In this document: positions 57,157 through 64,000 of the stretch, one piece after another
Numbering within the stretch: the first letter of the stretch is position 1
How the letters are laid out: each line of letters begins with the position of its first letter
Origin: an uncultured Bacteroidota bacterium
Lineage (GTDB): Bacteria; Bacteroidota; Bacteroidia; Flavobacteriales; Flavobacteriaceae
Direction of reading: 5' to 3'
DNA: 64,000 bases
Assembly (NCBI GenBank): GCA_902594745.1
Contig: CACJNF010000001.1
Span: 273,571-337,570 of the forward strand
Position numbers and translations under genes: made by a program
Notes under the pieces: generated by a model
Databases searched by the model: none
Seen by the model: only the letters and a program-made list of their open reading frames with translations
What the model was told of the DNA's origin: nothing

Positions 57157-57170
57157 TCTTAAGTTTAATT

Positions 57171-58634
57171 ATGAAAAAATTAAGTTTATTACTTCTCTCT
57201 TTACTTTTATTGCTTGTTGGTTGTAAAAAAGCTGATGATGACGATGATCCAAATATTATTAGACTTGAGACTGATCTAGAAATCAGTGATTTTATTTGGA
57301 GAGGTTTAAATCAGTATTATTATTGGCAAGAGAGTGTCTCAAATTTATCTGATTCAAAATTAGATAATGAATCTGAATATGCATATTATTTAAGTCAAAA
57401 TTCAGATCCTGACTCTTTTTTTAATTCACTTTTACATCCTGATGATAGGTTTAGCTGGATAGTTGACGATTACGTAGATTTAGAGAATATGCTTCAAGGT
57501 ATTGCAGATTCTGACGGAATGGAGTTTGGATTGTATGTAGAGTGTAACGATCAAAACGTTTTTGGATTTGTTAGATATGTTCATAAAAATTCTGATGCGG
57601 AATCAAAAGGTGTAGAAAGGGGTATGCTTTTTAGTGAAATAAATGGTAATAGATTAACTCGAGATAATTATAGAGACCTTCTTTTCAACAATCAAAGTAA
57701 CTCATATACAATAAAATTCTCACAGCTGAGTTACAATCAAAATAATCAATGTGCTAACATAATACCAGGCTCAAATAGTATAACTCTTGTTAAATCAAGG
57801 CTGGTTAAAAATCCTGTGCATATATCTAAAATATTAGAAGTTGATGGAAAAAAAATTGCATATTTAATGTATAATCAATTTTTAGGAGTAGTTGACTCTG
57901 AAAACAAAGATTATAATCTAGAGTTAAATAATATCTTTTCTAATTATAAATCAGAAAATGTTGATGAACTTATAATTGATCTAAGATACAATCCAGGTGG
58001 AAGAATTACTACATCTATTAATCTTGCATCTATGATTACAGGTCAATTTAACAATCAAATATTTGCCAAGGAAAGGTGGAACTCTAAGTTAATGAATTAC
58101 TGGGAGGAAAATAATCCTGAAGCGTTATTAAATAGATTTACAGATAAGCTTGATAATAATATTCCAATAAGCTCATTAAATTTAAATAAACTATATGTAA
58201 TTACTACCTCAAGATCAGCATCAGCAAGTGAATTATTAATTAATGGTCTTGACCCATATATTAATGTTATACATATTGGTGACTATACTGTTGGTAAGAA
58301 TCAGGGCTCAATAACAGTTTATGATTACATAAACGATTCTAGGGATAAAAATCCTAACCATAAGTATGCAATGCAGCCAATAGTTTTAAAGATAGGAAAT
58401 GTTGCTGGTTATACAGATTTTCCTGATGGTCTTATTCCTGATATAATAAAAAAAGAGTCAATATCAAATCCTGGAATTCTTGGTGATCCTGAAGAACCTC
58501 TTTTAAAAATTGCATTAGATAACATTAGAGGTATTCAAACTTCAATAAGCCAAACTGAGGATTATAAACAAATTGACAAGCCGACTGATGAAATTTATCA
58601 AAGAATAGAAGTTAGTAAGAAGGCTATTGAATAG
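57171..58634 (+). CDS. S41 family peptidase, probable surface lipoprotein
   Basis: A 487-residue C-terminal-processing-type protease. The signal peptide ends in a lipobox (LLLLVGC), giving an N-terminal Cys followed by KKADDDDD, an acidic run like the surface-export signals of Bacteroidota lipoproteins. Then a small N-terminal region, a PDZ-like part (about 115-200) and the catalytic domain with Ser in TTSRSASASELLING (about 347) and Lys in YTVGKNQGSI (about 376). RYNPGGRITTSINLAS is also characteristic. Outer-surface peptide or protein degradation is likely. It sits 14 bp after purB and abuts carB end to end. Confidence 0.85.
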   Translation: MKKLSLLLLSLLLLLVGCKKADDDDDPNIIRLETDLEISDFIWRGLNQYYYWQESVSNLSDSKLDNESEYAYYLSQNSDPDSFFNSLLHPDDRFSWIVDDYVDLENMLQGIADSDGMEFGLYVECNDQNVFGFVRYVHKNSDAESKGVERGMLFSEINGNRLTRDNYRDLLFNNQSNSYTIKFSQLSYNQNNQCANIIPGSNSITLVKSRLVKNPVHISKILEVDGKKIAYLMYNQFLGVVDSENKDYNLELNNIFSNYKSENVDELIIDLRYNPGGRITTSINLASMITGQFNNQIFAKERWNSKLMNYWEENNPEALLNRFTDKLDNNIPISSLNLNKLYVITTSRSASASELLINGLDPYINVIHIGDYTVGKNQGSITVYDYINDSRDKNPNHKYAMQPIVLKIGNVAGYTDFPDGLIPDIIKKESISNPGILGDPEEPLLKIALDNIRGIQTSISQTEDYKQIDKPTDEIYQRIEVSKKAIE

Positions 58635-61487
58635 TTACTTGGTTAAGTACATTTTTCTTCTAGAATATAATTCAAAGAATTCATCATCATTTAAATCATC
58701 TATGAACAAGATACTCTCACCAGTACTTTTCATTTCTGGACCAAGTTGTTTATTAACATCAGGAAATTTGTTAAAGGAGAATACAGGCTGCTTTATTGCA
58801 TAACCTTTGAGTTCTGGCTTAAACTTAAAATCTTTTAACTTATTTTCCCCCAGCATTATTTTTGTTGCATAATTTACATAAGGCTCTTTATAAGCTTTAG
58901 AAATGAATGGCACTGTTCTGGATGCCCTTGGGTTGGCTTCAATAATAAAAACCTTATCATCTTTAATTGCAAATTGAATATTAATTAAACCAACTGTATT
59001 TAGAGCTAAGGCAATTTTTTTTGTATGATCTTTAATTTGTTTTACGGTAAATTCACCAAGATTAAATACTGGAAGAGTTGCATTTGAATCACCGGAGTGG
59101 ATTCCACATGGCTCAATATGTTCCATGATTCCAATAATATAAACATCTTCACCATCACATATAGCATCAGCTTCAGCCTCGATTGCTCCATCTAAATAGT
59201 GGTCTAATAGTAACTTATTATTAGGAATTTTTGATAGTAGGTCTACAACATGTTCCTCAAGTTCTTCTTTATTAATAACAATTTTCATTCCCTGACCTCC
59301 TAATACATAGGATGGTCTAACTAATATTGGGAAATTAAGTTTATTTGATAATTCAACTGCTTCTTTTGCACTTGTAGCAACTCCAAAGTCCGGATAAGGT
59401 ATATTGTTATCTTTTAGCAAATTTGAAAAGCTACCTCTATCTTCAGCTAGATCAAGCGACTTAAACTCTGTACCAATAATCTTAATATTGTAACGATCAA
59501 GTTTTTCAGCAAGTTTAAGAGCAGTTTGACCACCTAATTGAACAATAACACCTTCAGGTTTTTCATGCCTAATTATATCATAAATATGTTCCCAAAATAC
59601 TGGTTCAAAATACAGTTTATCAGAGATATCAAAATCGGTTGAGACAGTTTCAGGGTTACAATTTATCATGATTGTTTCATATCCACATTCACTAGCAGCA
59701 AGAACACCATGCACACAGCAATAATCAAATTCAATACCTTGACCAATTCTATTAGGACCAGAGCCTAAAACAACAATTTTTCTTTTATCAGACACAGAGC
59801 TCTCATTTTCAGAAAACTCAGTATTTTCATTAGACTTTATTTTTTCTTCAAATGTAGAGTAATAGTATGGAGTTTGAGCTGGAAATTCAGCTGCACAAGT
59901 ATCAACTAATTTGTAGACTCTTTTGATACCTAATTCGTCTCTTTTTTTATAAACTTCACTTTCAAGACATCCAAGCATAAATGCAATTTGTCTATCAGCA
60001 AAACCTTTTTGTTTTGCTTCTAAGAGTAAGTCATAATCAATTTTGTCAATATTAATTTTTGAAATCTCTTTTTCAAGAATGTGTAGTTCTTCATATTGTT
60101 TTAAAAACCACATATCAATCTTTGTCAAATCATATATCCTATCTAATGGGATACCTGCCTGAATAGCATCATAAATGACAAATACTCTATCCCAACTTGC
60201 ATTTGTTAGTTTACTTATTATAGTGTTATAATCTTTATAACCTTTTCCATCTGCACCTAATCCATTTCTTTTAATTTCAAGAGATTGAGTTGCTTTATGA
60301 AGAGCTTCTTGAAATGAACGGCCTATTCCCATAACCTCACCAACAGCTTTCATTTGTAAACCAAGAGTTCTGTCAGATCCCTCAAATTTGTCAAAATTCC
60401 ATCTAGGAATTTTAACAATTACGTAGTCTAAGGTAGGTTCAAAAAGAGCAGAAGTAGATTTAGTGATTTGATTATTTAATTCATCTAAAGTATAACCTAG
60501 GGCAAGTTTAGCAGCAACTTTTGCAATTGGATAACCGGATGCTTTAGATGCTAATGCAGATGATCTTGAAACTCTTGGGTTAATTTCAATTGCAATTATA
60601 TCTTCTTTCTCATCTGGACTCACAGCAAATTGAACATTACACCCACCAGCAAAATCCCCAATACTTTTCATCATTTTAATAGCCATATCTCTCATTCTCT
60701 GATAAGTTGTGTCGGATAATGTCATAGCAGGTGCTACAGTTATTGAATCACCTGTATGGATTCCCATTGGATCCATATTTTCAATTGTACAGATAATTAC
60801 AATATTGTCATTCTTATCTCTTAGGAGCTCTAACTCATATTCTTTCCAACCAATTAAAGCCTTGTCGATTAATACTTCGTGTATAGGAGAAGATTCAAGG
60901 CCTCTAGTAAGTAAATCATTAAATTTTTCTTCCTCAAATACTATAGATGCACCAGTACCTCCAAGTGTAAATGAAGGTCTAATTACTAGGGGAAAACCAA
61001 ATTTTTGTGCAATTTCTTTACCTTTTAGAAAAGATGAAGCACTTTCAGCTGGAGCTACTGGAATATTGATTTCATTTAATAAGGTCCTAAACTTTTCTCT
61101 ATCCTCTGTAATCTCAATTGCATCAATGTCAACACCAATAATATCAACATTAAATCTAGACCAAATCTCTTTTTCTTGAGCTTCAATACACAGATTTAAA
61201 GCAGTCTGACCTCCCATTGTTGGGAGAACTGCGTCAATATCATTATGGATTTCTAATATTTCAATTATGGATTTTGTTGTAAGAGGCTTTAAATATATAT
61301 GATCTGCCATGGAAGGATCAGTCATAATTGTAGCAGGATTAGAATTAATAAGAATAGTCTTAATTCCATCTTCCTTTAATGATCTCAAAGCCTGAGAGCC
61401 GGAATAATCAAATTCGCAGGCTTGACCAATAATTATAGGTCCTGAGCCGATTATAAGAATTGATTTAATTTTTTTATCCTTGGGCAT
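58635..61487 (-). CDS. carB: Carbamoyl-phosphate synthase large subunit without the allosteric domain
   Basis: CarB, 950 residues, makes carbamoyl phosphate for pyrimidines and arginine, with CarA encoded elsewhere. Two ATP-grasp halves are seen: N-terminal IIGSGPIIIGQACEFDYSG, GGTGASIVFEEEKFN and IEINPRVSRSSALASKASGY, then VVLGSGPNRIGQGIEFDYC, LGGQGMKIVINKEEL and IEANPRASRTVPFISKAYK. The oligomerisation region lies between (about 400-560). It stops after LGPEMKSTGESILFIDDL, so the C-terminal 120-residue MGS-like allosteric domain of the 1,070-residue enzymes is missing. From memory this is usual in flavobacteria, so regulation by UMP and ornithine should be altered. Confidence 0.95.
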   Translation of the reverse strand: MPKDKKIKSILIIGSGPIIIGQACEFDYSGSQALRSLKEDGIKTILINSNPATIMTDPSMADHIYLKPLTTKSIIEILEIHNDIDAVLPTMGGQTALNLCIEAQEKEIWSRFNVDIIGVDIDAIEITEDREKFRTLLNEINIPVAPAESASSFLKGKEIAQKFGFPLVIRPSFTLGGTGASIVFEEEKFNDLLTRGLESSPIHEVLIDKALIGWKEYELELLRDKNDNIVIICTIENMDPMGIHTGDSITVAPAMTLSDTTYQRMRDMAIKMMKSIGDFAGGCNVQFAVSPDEKEDIIAIEINPRVSRSSALASKASGYPIAKVAAKLALGYTLDELNNQITKSTSALFEPTLDYVIVKIPRWNFDKFEGSDRTLGLQMKAVGEVMGIGRSFQEALHKATQSLEIKRNGLGADGKGYKDYNTIISKLTNASWDRVFVIYDAIQAGIPLDRIYDLTKIDMWFLKQYEELHILEKEISKINIDKIDYDLLLEAKQKGFADRQIAFMLGCLESEVYKKRDELGIKRVYKLVDTCAAEFPAQTPYYYSTFEEKIKSNENTEFSENESSVSDKRKIVVLGSGPNRIGQGIEFDYCCVHGVLAASECGYETIMINCNPETVSTDFDISDKLYFEPVFWEHIYDIIRHEKPEGVIVQLGGQTALKLAEKLDRYNIKIIGTEFKSLDLAEDRGSFSNLLKDNNIPYPDFGVATSAKEAVELSNKLNFPILVRPSYVLGGQGMKIVINKEELEEHVVDLLSKIPNNKLLLDHYLDGAIEAEADAICDGEDVYIIGIMEHIEPCGIHSGDSNATLPVFNLGEFTVKQIKDHTKKIALALNTVGLINIQFAIKDDKVFIIEANPRASRTVPFISKAYKEPYVNYATKIMLGENKLKDFKFKPELKGYAIKQPVFSFNKFPDVNKQLGPEMKSTGESILFIDDLNDDEFFELYSRRKMYLTK

Positions 61488-61505
61488 AAAATCACACTAA
61501 AATAT

Positions 61506-61531
61506 AAAAAAAAAGGTGCCATAAAAGCACC
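61506..61531 (-). terminator. Rho-independent terminator after rpmH
   Basis: On the minus strand GGTGC, a TTTTATG-type loop and GCACC are followed by nine T. It lies 23 bp after the rpmH stop and before carB, the only other strong intrinsic terminator in the window. It should separate the two genes at least partly. Confidence 0.75.
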
Positions 61532-61553
61532 ATCTAAAAAAAGTTATTAAAAA

Positions 61554-61712
61554 TTATTTCTTATGACGAGACTCGTCTGATACAGATAATTTTTTTCTAC
61601 CTTTAGCTCTTCTACTAGCAAGAACTCTACGTCCATTTGCTGTAGACATTCTGTCCATAAAACCATGCTTATTTCTTCTTTTTCTCTTAGATGGCTGATA
61701 AGTCCTTTTCAC
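61554..61712 (-). CDS. rpmH: 50S ribosomal protein L34
   Basis: bL34, 52 residues. The translation begins (GTG start) [19 protein letters not shown] and continues [19 protein letters not shown] then [14 protein letters not shown], the complete conserved L34 pattern. The gene is too short for ordinary length filters but has no doubt. The GTG (61712) is the only start that keeps the full N-terminus. It is divergent from the 171-aa gene, with a TATATTTG box (61741-61734) about 15 bases upstream of it and a hairpin terminator after it. Confidence 0.97.
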   Translation of the reverse strand: MKRTYQPSKRKRRNKHGFMDRMSTANGRRVLASRRAKGRKKLSVSDESRHKK

Positions 61713-61733
61713 AATTGTCTATTTAATCGGACG

Positions 61734-61741
61734 CAAATATA
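61734..61741 (-). promoter_or_regulatory. Candidate -7 box (TATATTTG) of rpmH
   Basis: TATATTTG, a perfect TAnnTTTG match, lies about 21 bp before the GTG start of rpmH. The nearest TTG upstream gives a spacer of only 13, so the -33 element is unclear. Confidence 0.45.
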
Positions 61742-61781
61742 ATATCTTTTTATTCAACTTCATATAAATATTTTTAAATTG

Positions 61782-61789
61782 TAAATTTG
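61782..61789 (+). promoter_or_regulatory. Candidate -7 box (TAAATTTG) of the 171-aa gene
   Basis: TAAATTTG matches TAnnTTTG and ends 8 bp before the ATG at 61798, predicting a near-leaderless transcript. No TTG is seen at -33. Confidence 0.35.
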
Positions 61790-61797
61790 CACTAAAT

Positions 61798-62313
61798 ATG
61801 ATACCAAAAATTATAAAGCTTATAGCATCTATTTCTCTTTTTGGATACGGAGTATACCAAATAACAGAAACATTTATAGGAAATGGAATTTTCCTAATTA
61901 TTCTTTCAATTCTTCTAGTAGTTTTATATTTCAAAAATGAAGTTTTAATATTCGCTTTTTTAAGTTTAAGAAAACAGGATTTTGATAGAACTGAAAGAAT
62001 ACTAAAGCTAATTAAGAATCCAAAGTCTGCTTTAGTAAAAAAACAGCAGGGTTTCTATCATTATCTAAATGGCCTAATCCAATCTCAGAAAAATCTTACA
62101 ATTGCTGAAAAACATTTCCGTGAAGCTTTAAAACTAGGTTTAAGCATGAATCATGACATTGCTATGGCTAAACTAAGTCTAGCTGGAATAATGATGCAAA
62201 AAAGAAGAAAAAGAGAGGCCCAATCATTATTAACTGAAGCAAAATCTTACGATAAACACAATATGCTTACTGCTCAAATAAAGTTAATGCAAGAGCAAAT
62301 GAAAAGAATTTAG
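61798..62313 (+). CDS. Small membrane protein with TPR-like C-terminus, function unknown
   Basis: A 171-residue protein. Two N-terminal hydrophobic helices (about 6-22 and 28-46, GIFLIILSILLVVLYF) anchor it; the rest (about 60-165) is helical and TPR-like, with GFYHYLNGLIQSQKNLTIAE, KHFREALKLGLSMNHDIA and LSLAGIMMQKRRKREAQSLL. The C-terminus is basic. The repeats should face the cytosol and bind a protein partner. I do not know a specific function; it lies between rpmH and a small GNAT-like gene, with its own TAAATTTG box. Confidence 0.65.
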   Translation: MIPKIIKLIASISLFGYGVYQITETFIGNGIFLIILSILLVVLYFKNEVLIFAFLSLRKQDFDRTERILKLIKNPKSALVKKQQGFYHYLNGLIQSQKNLTIAEKHFREALKLGLSMNHDIAMAKLSLAGIMMQKRRKREAQSLLTEAKSYDKHNMLTAQIKLMQEQMKRI

Positions 62314-62348
62314 TAATAGGTTTTTTTTAACAGAAATAGATTTTTTTT

Positions 62349-62356
62349 TATCTTTG
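62349..62356 (+). promoter_or_regulatory. Candidate -7 box (TATCTTTG) of the 97-aa gene
   Basis: TATCTTTG matches TAnnTTTG and lies 19 bp before the ATG at 62376. A T-rich stretch but no TTG is found upstream. Confidence 0.35.
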
Positions 62357-62375
62357 CTGTCCGACTTTTTTATTT

Positions 62376-62669
62376 ATGAGTGATATTACTATTGAAAATA
62401 ATGAGTTTTTAAGGCAGTTTGAAGTCAAAGTTTCAGACTCATTAGCAAGAATAGAATACGCTGAACAAGAAAGAAAAATTTTCTTAACTAAAATTCACAT
62501 ACCTGATACAATTAAGGATAAATCTTTTGAAGAAGAATTCATAATTAAGGTTCTAGAATTTATTGAGAGTAAAAACTTAAGGGTTGTGCCAACCTCCCCT
62601 AGAATTGCAGGTTTTGTTAGAAAAAACAAATCCTTTAAGCATTTATTACCTGTAGGAATAAAGCTTTAA
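62376..62669 (+). CDS. Small GNAT-like protein (YidJ/YjdJ type)
   Basis: A 97-residue protein of the small acetyltransferase-like group (COG2388 type). The pattern FEVKVSDSLARIEYAEQERK, IFLTKIHIPDTIKDKSFEEE and LRVVPTSPRIAGFVRKNKSF is typical, the last block being the region that binds acetyl-CoA in these minimal GNATs. It is only half the size of normal GNAT enzymes; a role in protein or CoA metabolism is unproven. It abuts mtaB end to end with no spacer. Confidence 0.75.
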   Translation: MSDITIENNEFLRQFEVKVSDSLARIEYAEQERKIFLTKIHIPDTIKDKSFEEEFIIKVLEFIESKNLRVVPTSPRIAGFVRKNKSFKHLLPVGIKL

Positions 62670-63998
62670 TTAAATTGCAAATCCTTCTGGATCAATTTCA
62701 TTAAACTTCATTTGTTTAATAGTTCCTTCCAATTTTGGATCCCAAATTGTTCTAAAACGAAGATAGTTTTCAGAGAAACCTTCTATATATCCATTCTTAT
62801 TTTCAGACTCAAATAAAACATTATTTATAGAACCAATATTACTTTTATAAAAATCGGATTTTTTTCTACTTGATAGAAGCCTCAAAAGCTTACTCCTTTT
62901 AGATCTAGTGTTTGGATTAACAATTTCAGGTAAAGTTATTGCATGGGTATTGTCTCTTTCAGAATACGTAAATACATGTAGGTAGGACACATCTAGTGCC
63001 TCTATAAAATTCATGCTTTCTAGGAATTTATCATCGTCTTCTCCAGGGAAACCAACGATTACATCTACTCCGATTGAAGCGTCAGGGATTAATTTCTTGA
63101 TCATTTCAATTCGACTTTTGTATAAACTTGAATCATATCTTCTTCTCATTAGCTTGAGCACAGAGTCACTTCCACTTTGAAGTGGAATATGAAAATGGGG
63201 AACAAATTTTTCACTTTTACTTATGAATTCAATTATTTCATCAGTCAATAAATTAGGTTCAATTGATGATATTCTAAACCTAATGTTTGTTTCTAGATTT
63301 TCAATTTCTTTAATTAAATCGTAAAAATTATATTTATTATTTGCCTCATGATTTTTACCAAAATCACCAAGATTAATACCTGTTAGCACAATTTCTTTTA
63401 TTTCCTGAGAATCAATTTTTCTTATATTTTTTAAGACATTATCTATGGTATCACTTCTTGATTTACCTCGTGCAAGTGGTATTGTACAAAAGCTACATTT
63501 ATAGTCACAACCATCCTGCACTTTTAGGAATGCTCTAGTTCTATGATTTAATGAATAGCTTTCTTTAAATAAGTTAACCTCATTTATATTACATGAATGA
63601 ACTTTATTAGAGAGATCATTATCAATATTTTTTAAATAATCCAGTAAGTTAAACTTATCTGATGCTCCAAGGACTAAATCTACTCCATCAACATCAAGCA
63701 GCTCCTTAGGTTTTAGTTGTGCGTAACATCCTATAGCAGCAATAAATGCATCTGGATTGATTTTTTGTGCCTGCTTCACATAATACTTGAATTTTTTATC
63801 TGCATTTTCCGTCACAGAGCATGTATTAATAACATATGCATCTGCATGATCTTTAAAATCAACAATTTTATAATCGTTTTCTTTTAAAGATTTTGATATA
63901 TATGAAGATTCAGAAAAGTTTAATTTACAACCTAGTGTGTAAATAGCAACAGAGGAGATCTTTCTTTTAGACTTAGAAGATAAGGTTATTGAAGACAA
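62670..63998 (-). CDS. mtaB: tRNA t6A37 methylthiotransferase (probably 5'-incomplete)
   Basis: MtaB adds a methylthio group to t6A37 of tRNAs, a radical-SAM enzyme with two 4Fe-4S clusters. Order: N-terminal UPF0004 domain with YTLGCKLNFSESSY, INTCSVTENADKK and AIGCYAQLKP (cluster cysteines), radical SAM CxxxCxxC in DGCDYKCSFCTIPLARG, GINLGDFG, PLQSGSDSVLKLMRRRY and VGFPGEDDDKF, then a TRAM-like end. The reading frame stays open to the window edge; TTG 63998 is the only in-window start candidate and the true start may lie just outside. The C-terminus abuts the 97-aa gene. Confidence 0.93.
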   Translation of the reverse strand: MSSITLSSKSKRKISSVAIYTLGCKLNFSESSYISKSLKENDYKIVDFKDHADAYVINTCSVTENADKKFKYYVKQAQKINPDAFIAAIGCYAQLKPKELLDVDGVDLVLGASDKFNLLDYLKNIDNDLSNKVHSCNINEVNLFKESYSLNHRTRAFLKVQDGCDYKCSFCTIPLARGKSRSDTIDNVLKNIRKIDSQEIKEIVLTGINLGDFGKNHEANNKYNFYDLIKEIENLETNIRFRISSIEPNLLTDEIIEFISKSEKFVPHFHIPLQSGSDSVLKLMRRRYDSSLYKSRIEMIKKLIPDASIGVDVIVGFPGEDDDKFLESMNFIEALDVSYLHVFTYSERDNTHAITLPEIVNPNTRSKRSKLLRLLSSRKKSDFYKSNIGSINNVLFESENKNGYIEGFSENYLRFRTIWDPKLEGTIKQMKFNEIDPEGFAI

Positions 63999-64000
63999 AA

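Noticed and set aside
58635..58760. Frameshift cutting off the CarB C-terminus
   Set aside because: The convergent S41 gene begins its end exactly at the carB stop and no MGS-like sequence is seen in other frames beyond it.
1..64000. Mobile elements, phage genes, CRISPR arrays, restriction or defence systems
   Set aside because: No transposase, integrase, capsid, Cas or restriction motif was recognised, no spaced direct-repeat array was seen, and coding is continuous with ordinary metabolic genes.

Overview
The window looks like a compact chromosomal segment of a marine-type member of the Bacteroidota, probably Flavobacteriia. The reasons are very low GC (about 30 % by eye), almost no Shine-Dalgarno sequences, repeated TAnnTTTG promoter boxes a few bases before start codons, and gene sets and orders familiar from flavobacteria: ftsK-lolA-lptF/G-ribB, rpsF-rpsR-rplI, a 950-residue CarB without its allosteric domain, a RibB with a decayed RibA half, and a 5-oxoprolinase operon with an Nramp-like transporter. 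No species can be named from this. There are no mobile elements, CRISPR arrays, rRNA genes or clear pseudogenes.

Layout. 1-7 kb: end of fumC, a GNAT acetyltransferase, a CPBP protease, a PAS-UbiA prenyltransferase fusion, a hotdog thioesterase and dnaK, then panB and an RluA-type pseudouridine synthase. 7-24.9 kb: branched-chain amino acid biosynthesis. leuA-leuC-leuD-cimA-like-leuB on the plus strand meets ilvD-ilvB-ilvN-ilvC-ilvA-gapN-like on the minus strand tail to tail. Together they supply the whole route to valine, leucine and isoleucine apart from the transaminase, with two possible sources of 2-oxobutanoate (threonine deamination by IlvA, citramalate by the CimA-like enzyme). An aldehyde dehydrogenase and a nitroreductase follow. 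24.9-35.5 kb: dsbD and tilS on the minus strand, then an NhaC antiporter and the overlapping envelope/division set ftsK-lolA-lptF/G-ribB, then a TSUP permease. 35.6-41.3 kb: tRNA-Ser(UGA), an SLC13/DASS carrier, an exported unknown, and the 5-oxoproline operon (Nramp-like transporter, pxpA, pxpB, pxpC).

41.3-50 kb: three large exported hydrolases (M14 carboxypeptidase-like, TolB-propeller/amidohydrolase, M1 aminopeptidase) and a fatty-acid-hydroxylase family membrane protein, suggesting peptide or polymer use in the envelope. 50-64 kb: hisS, rplI, rpsR, rpsF, priA, a CarboxypepD_reg-like protein, purB, an S41 lipoprotein, carB, rpmH (outside normal ORF length limits but clear), a small membrane protein, a small GNAT-like protein and mtaB running off the window end.

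The segment is mostly housekeeping and I see no convincing new multi-gene system. The points most worth a second look are the Nramp-like transporter in the 5-oxoproline operon, which lacks the usual metal-binding residues; the PAS-UbiA fusion; short Ile/Val/Leu-coding ORFs directly before both ilvD and leuA; a perfect 17-bp palindrome between dnaK and panB; and extreme compaction, with all nine convergent gene pairs overlapping, abutting or separated by only 10 bp.
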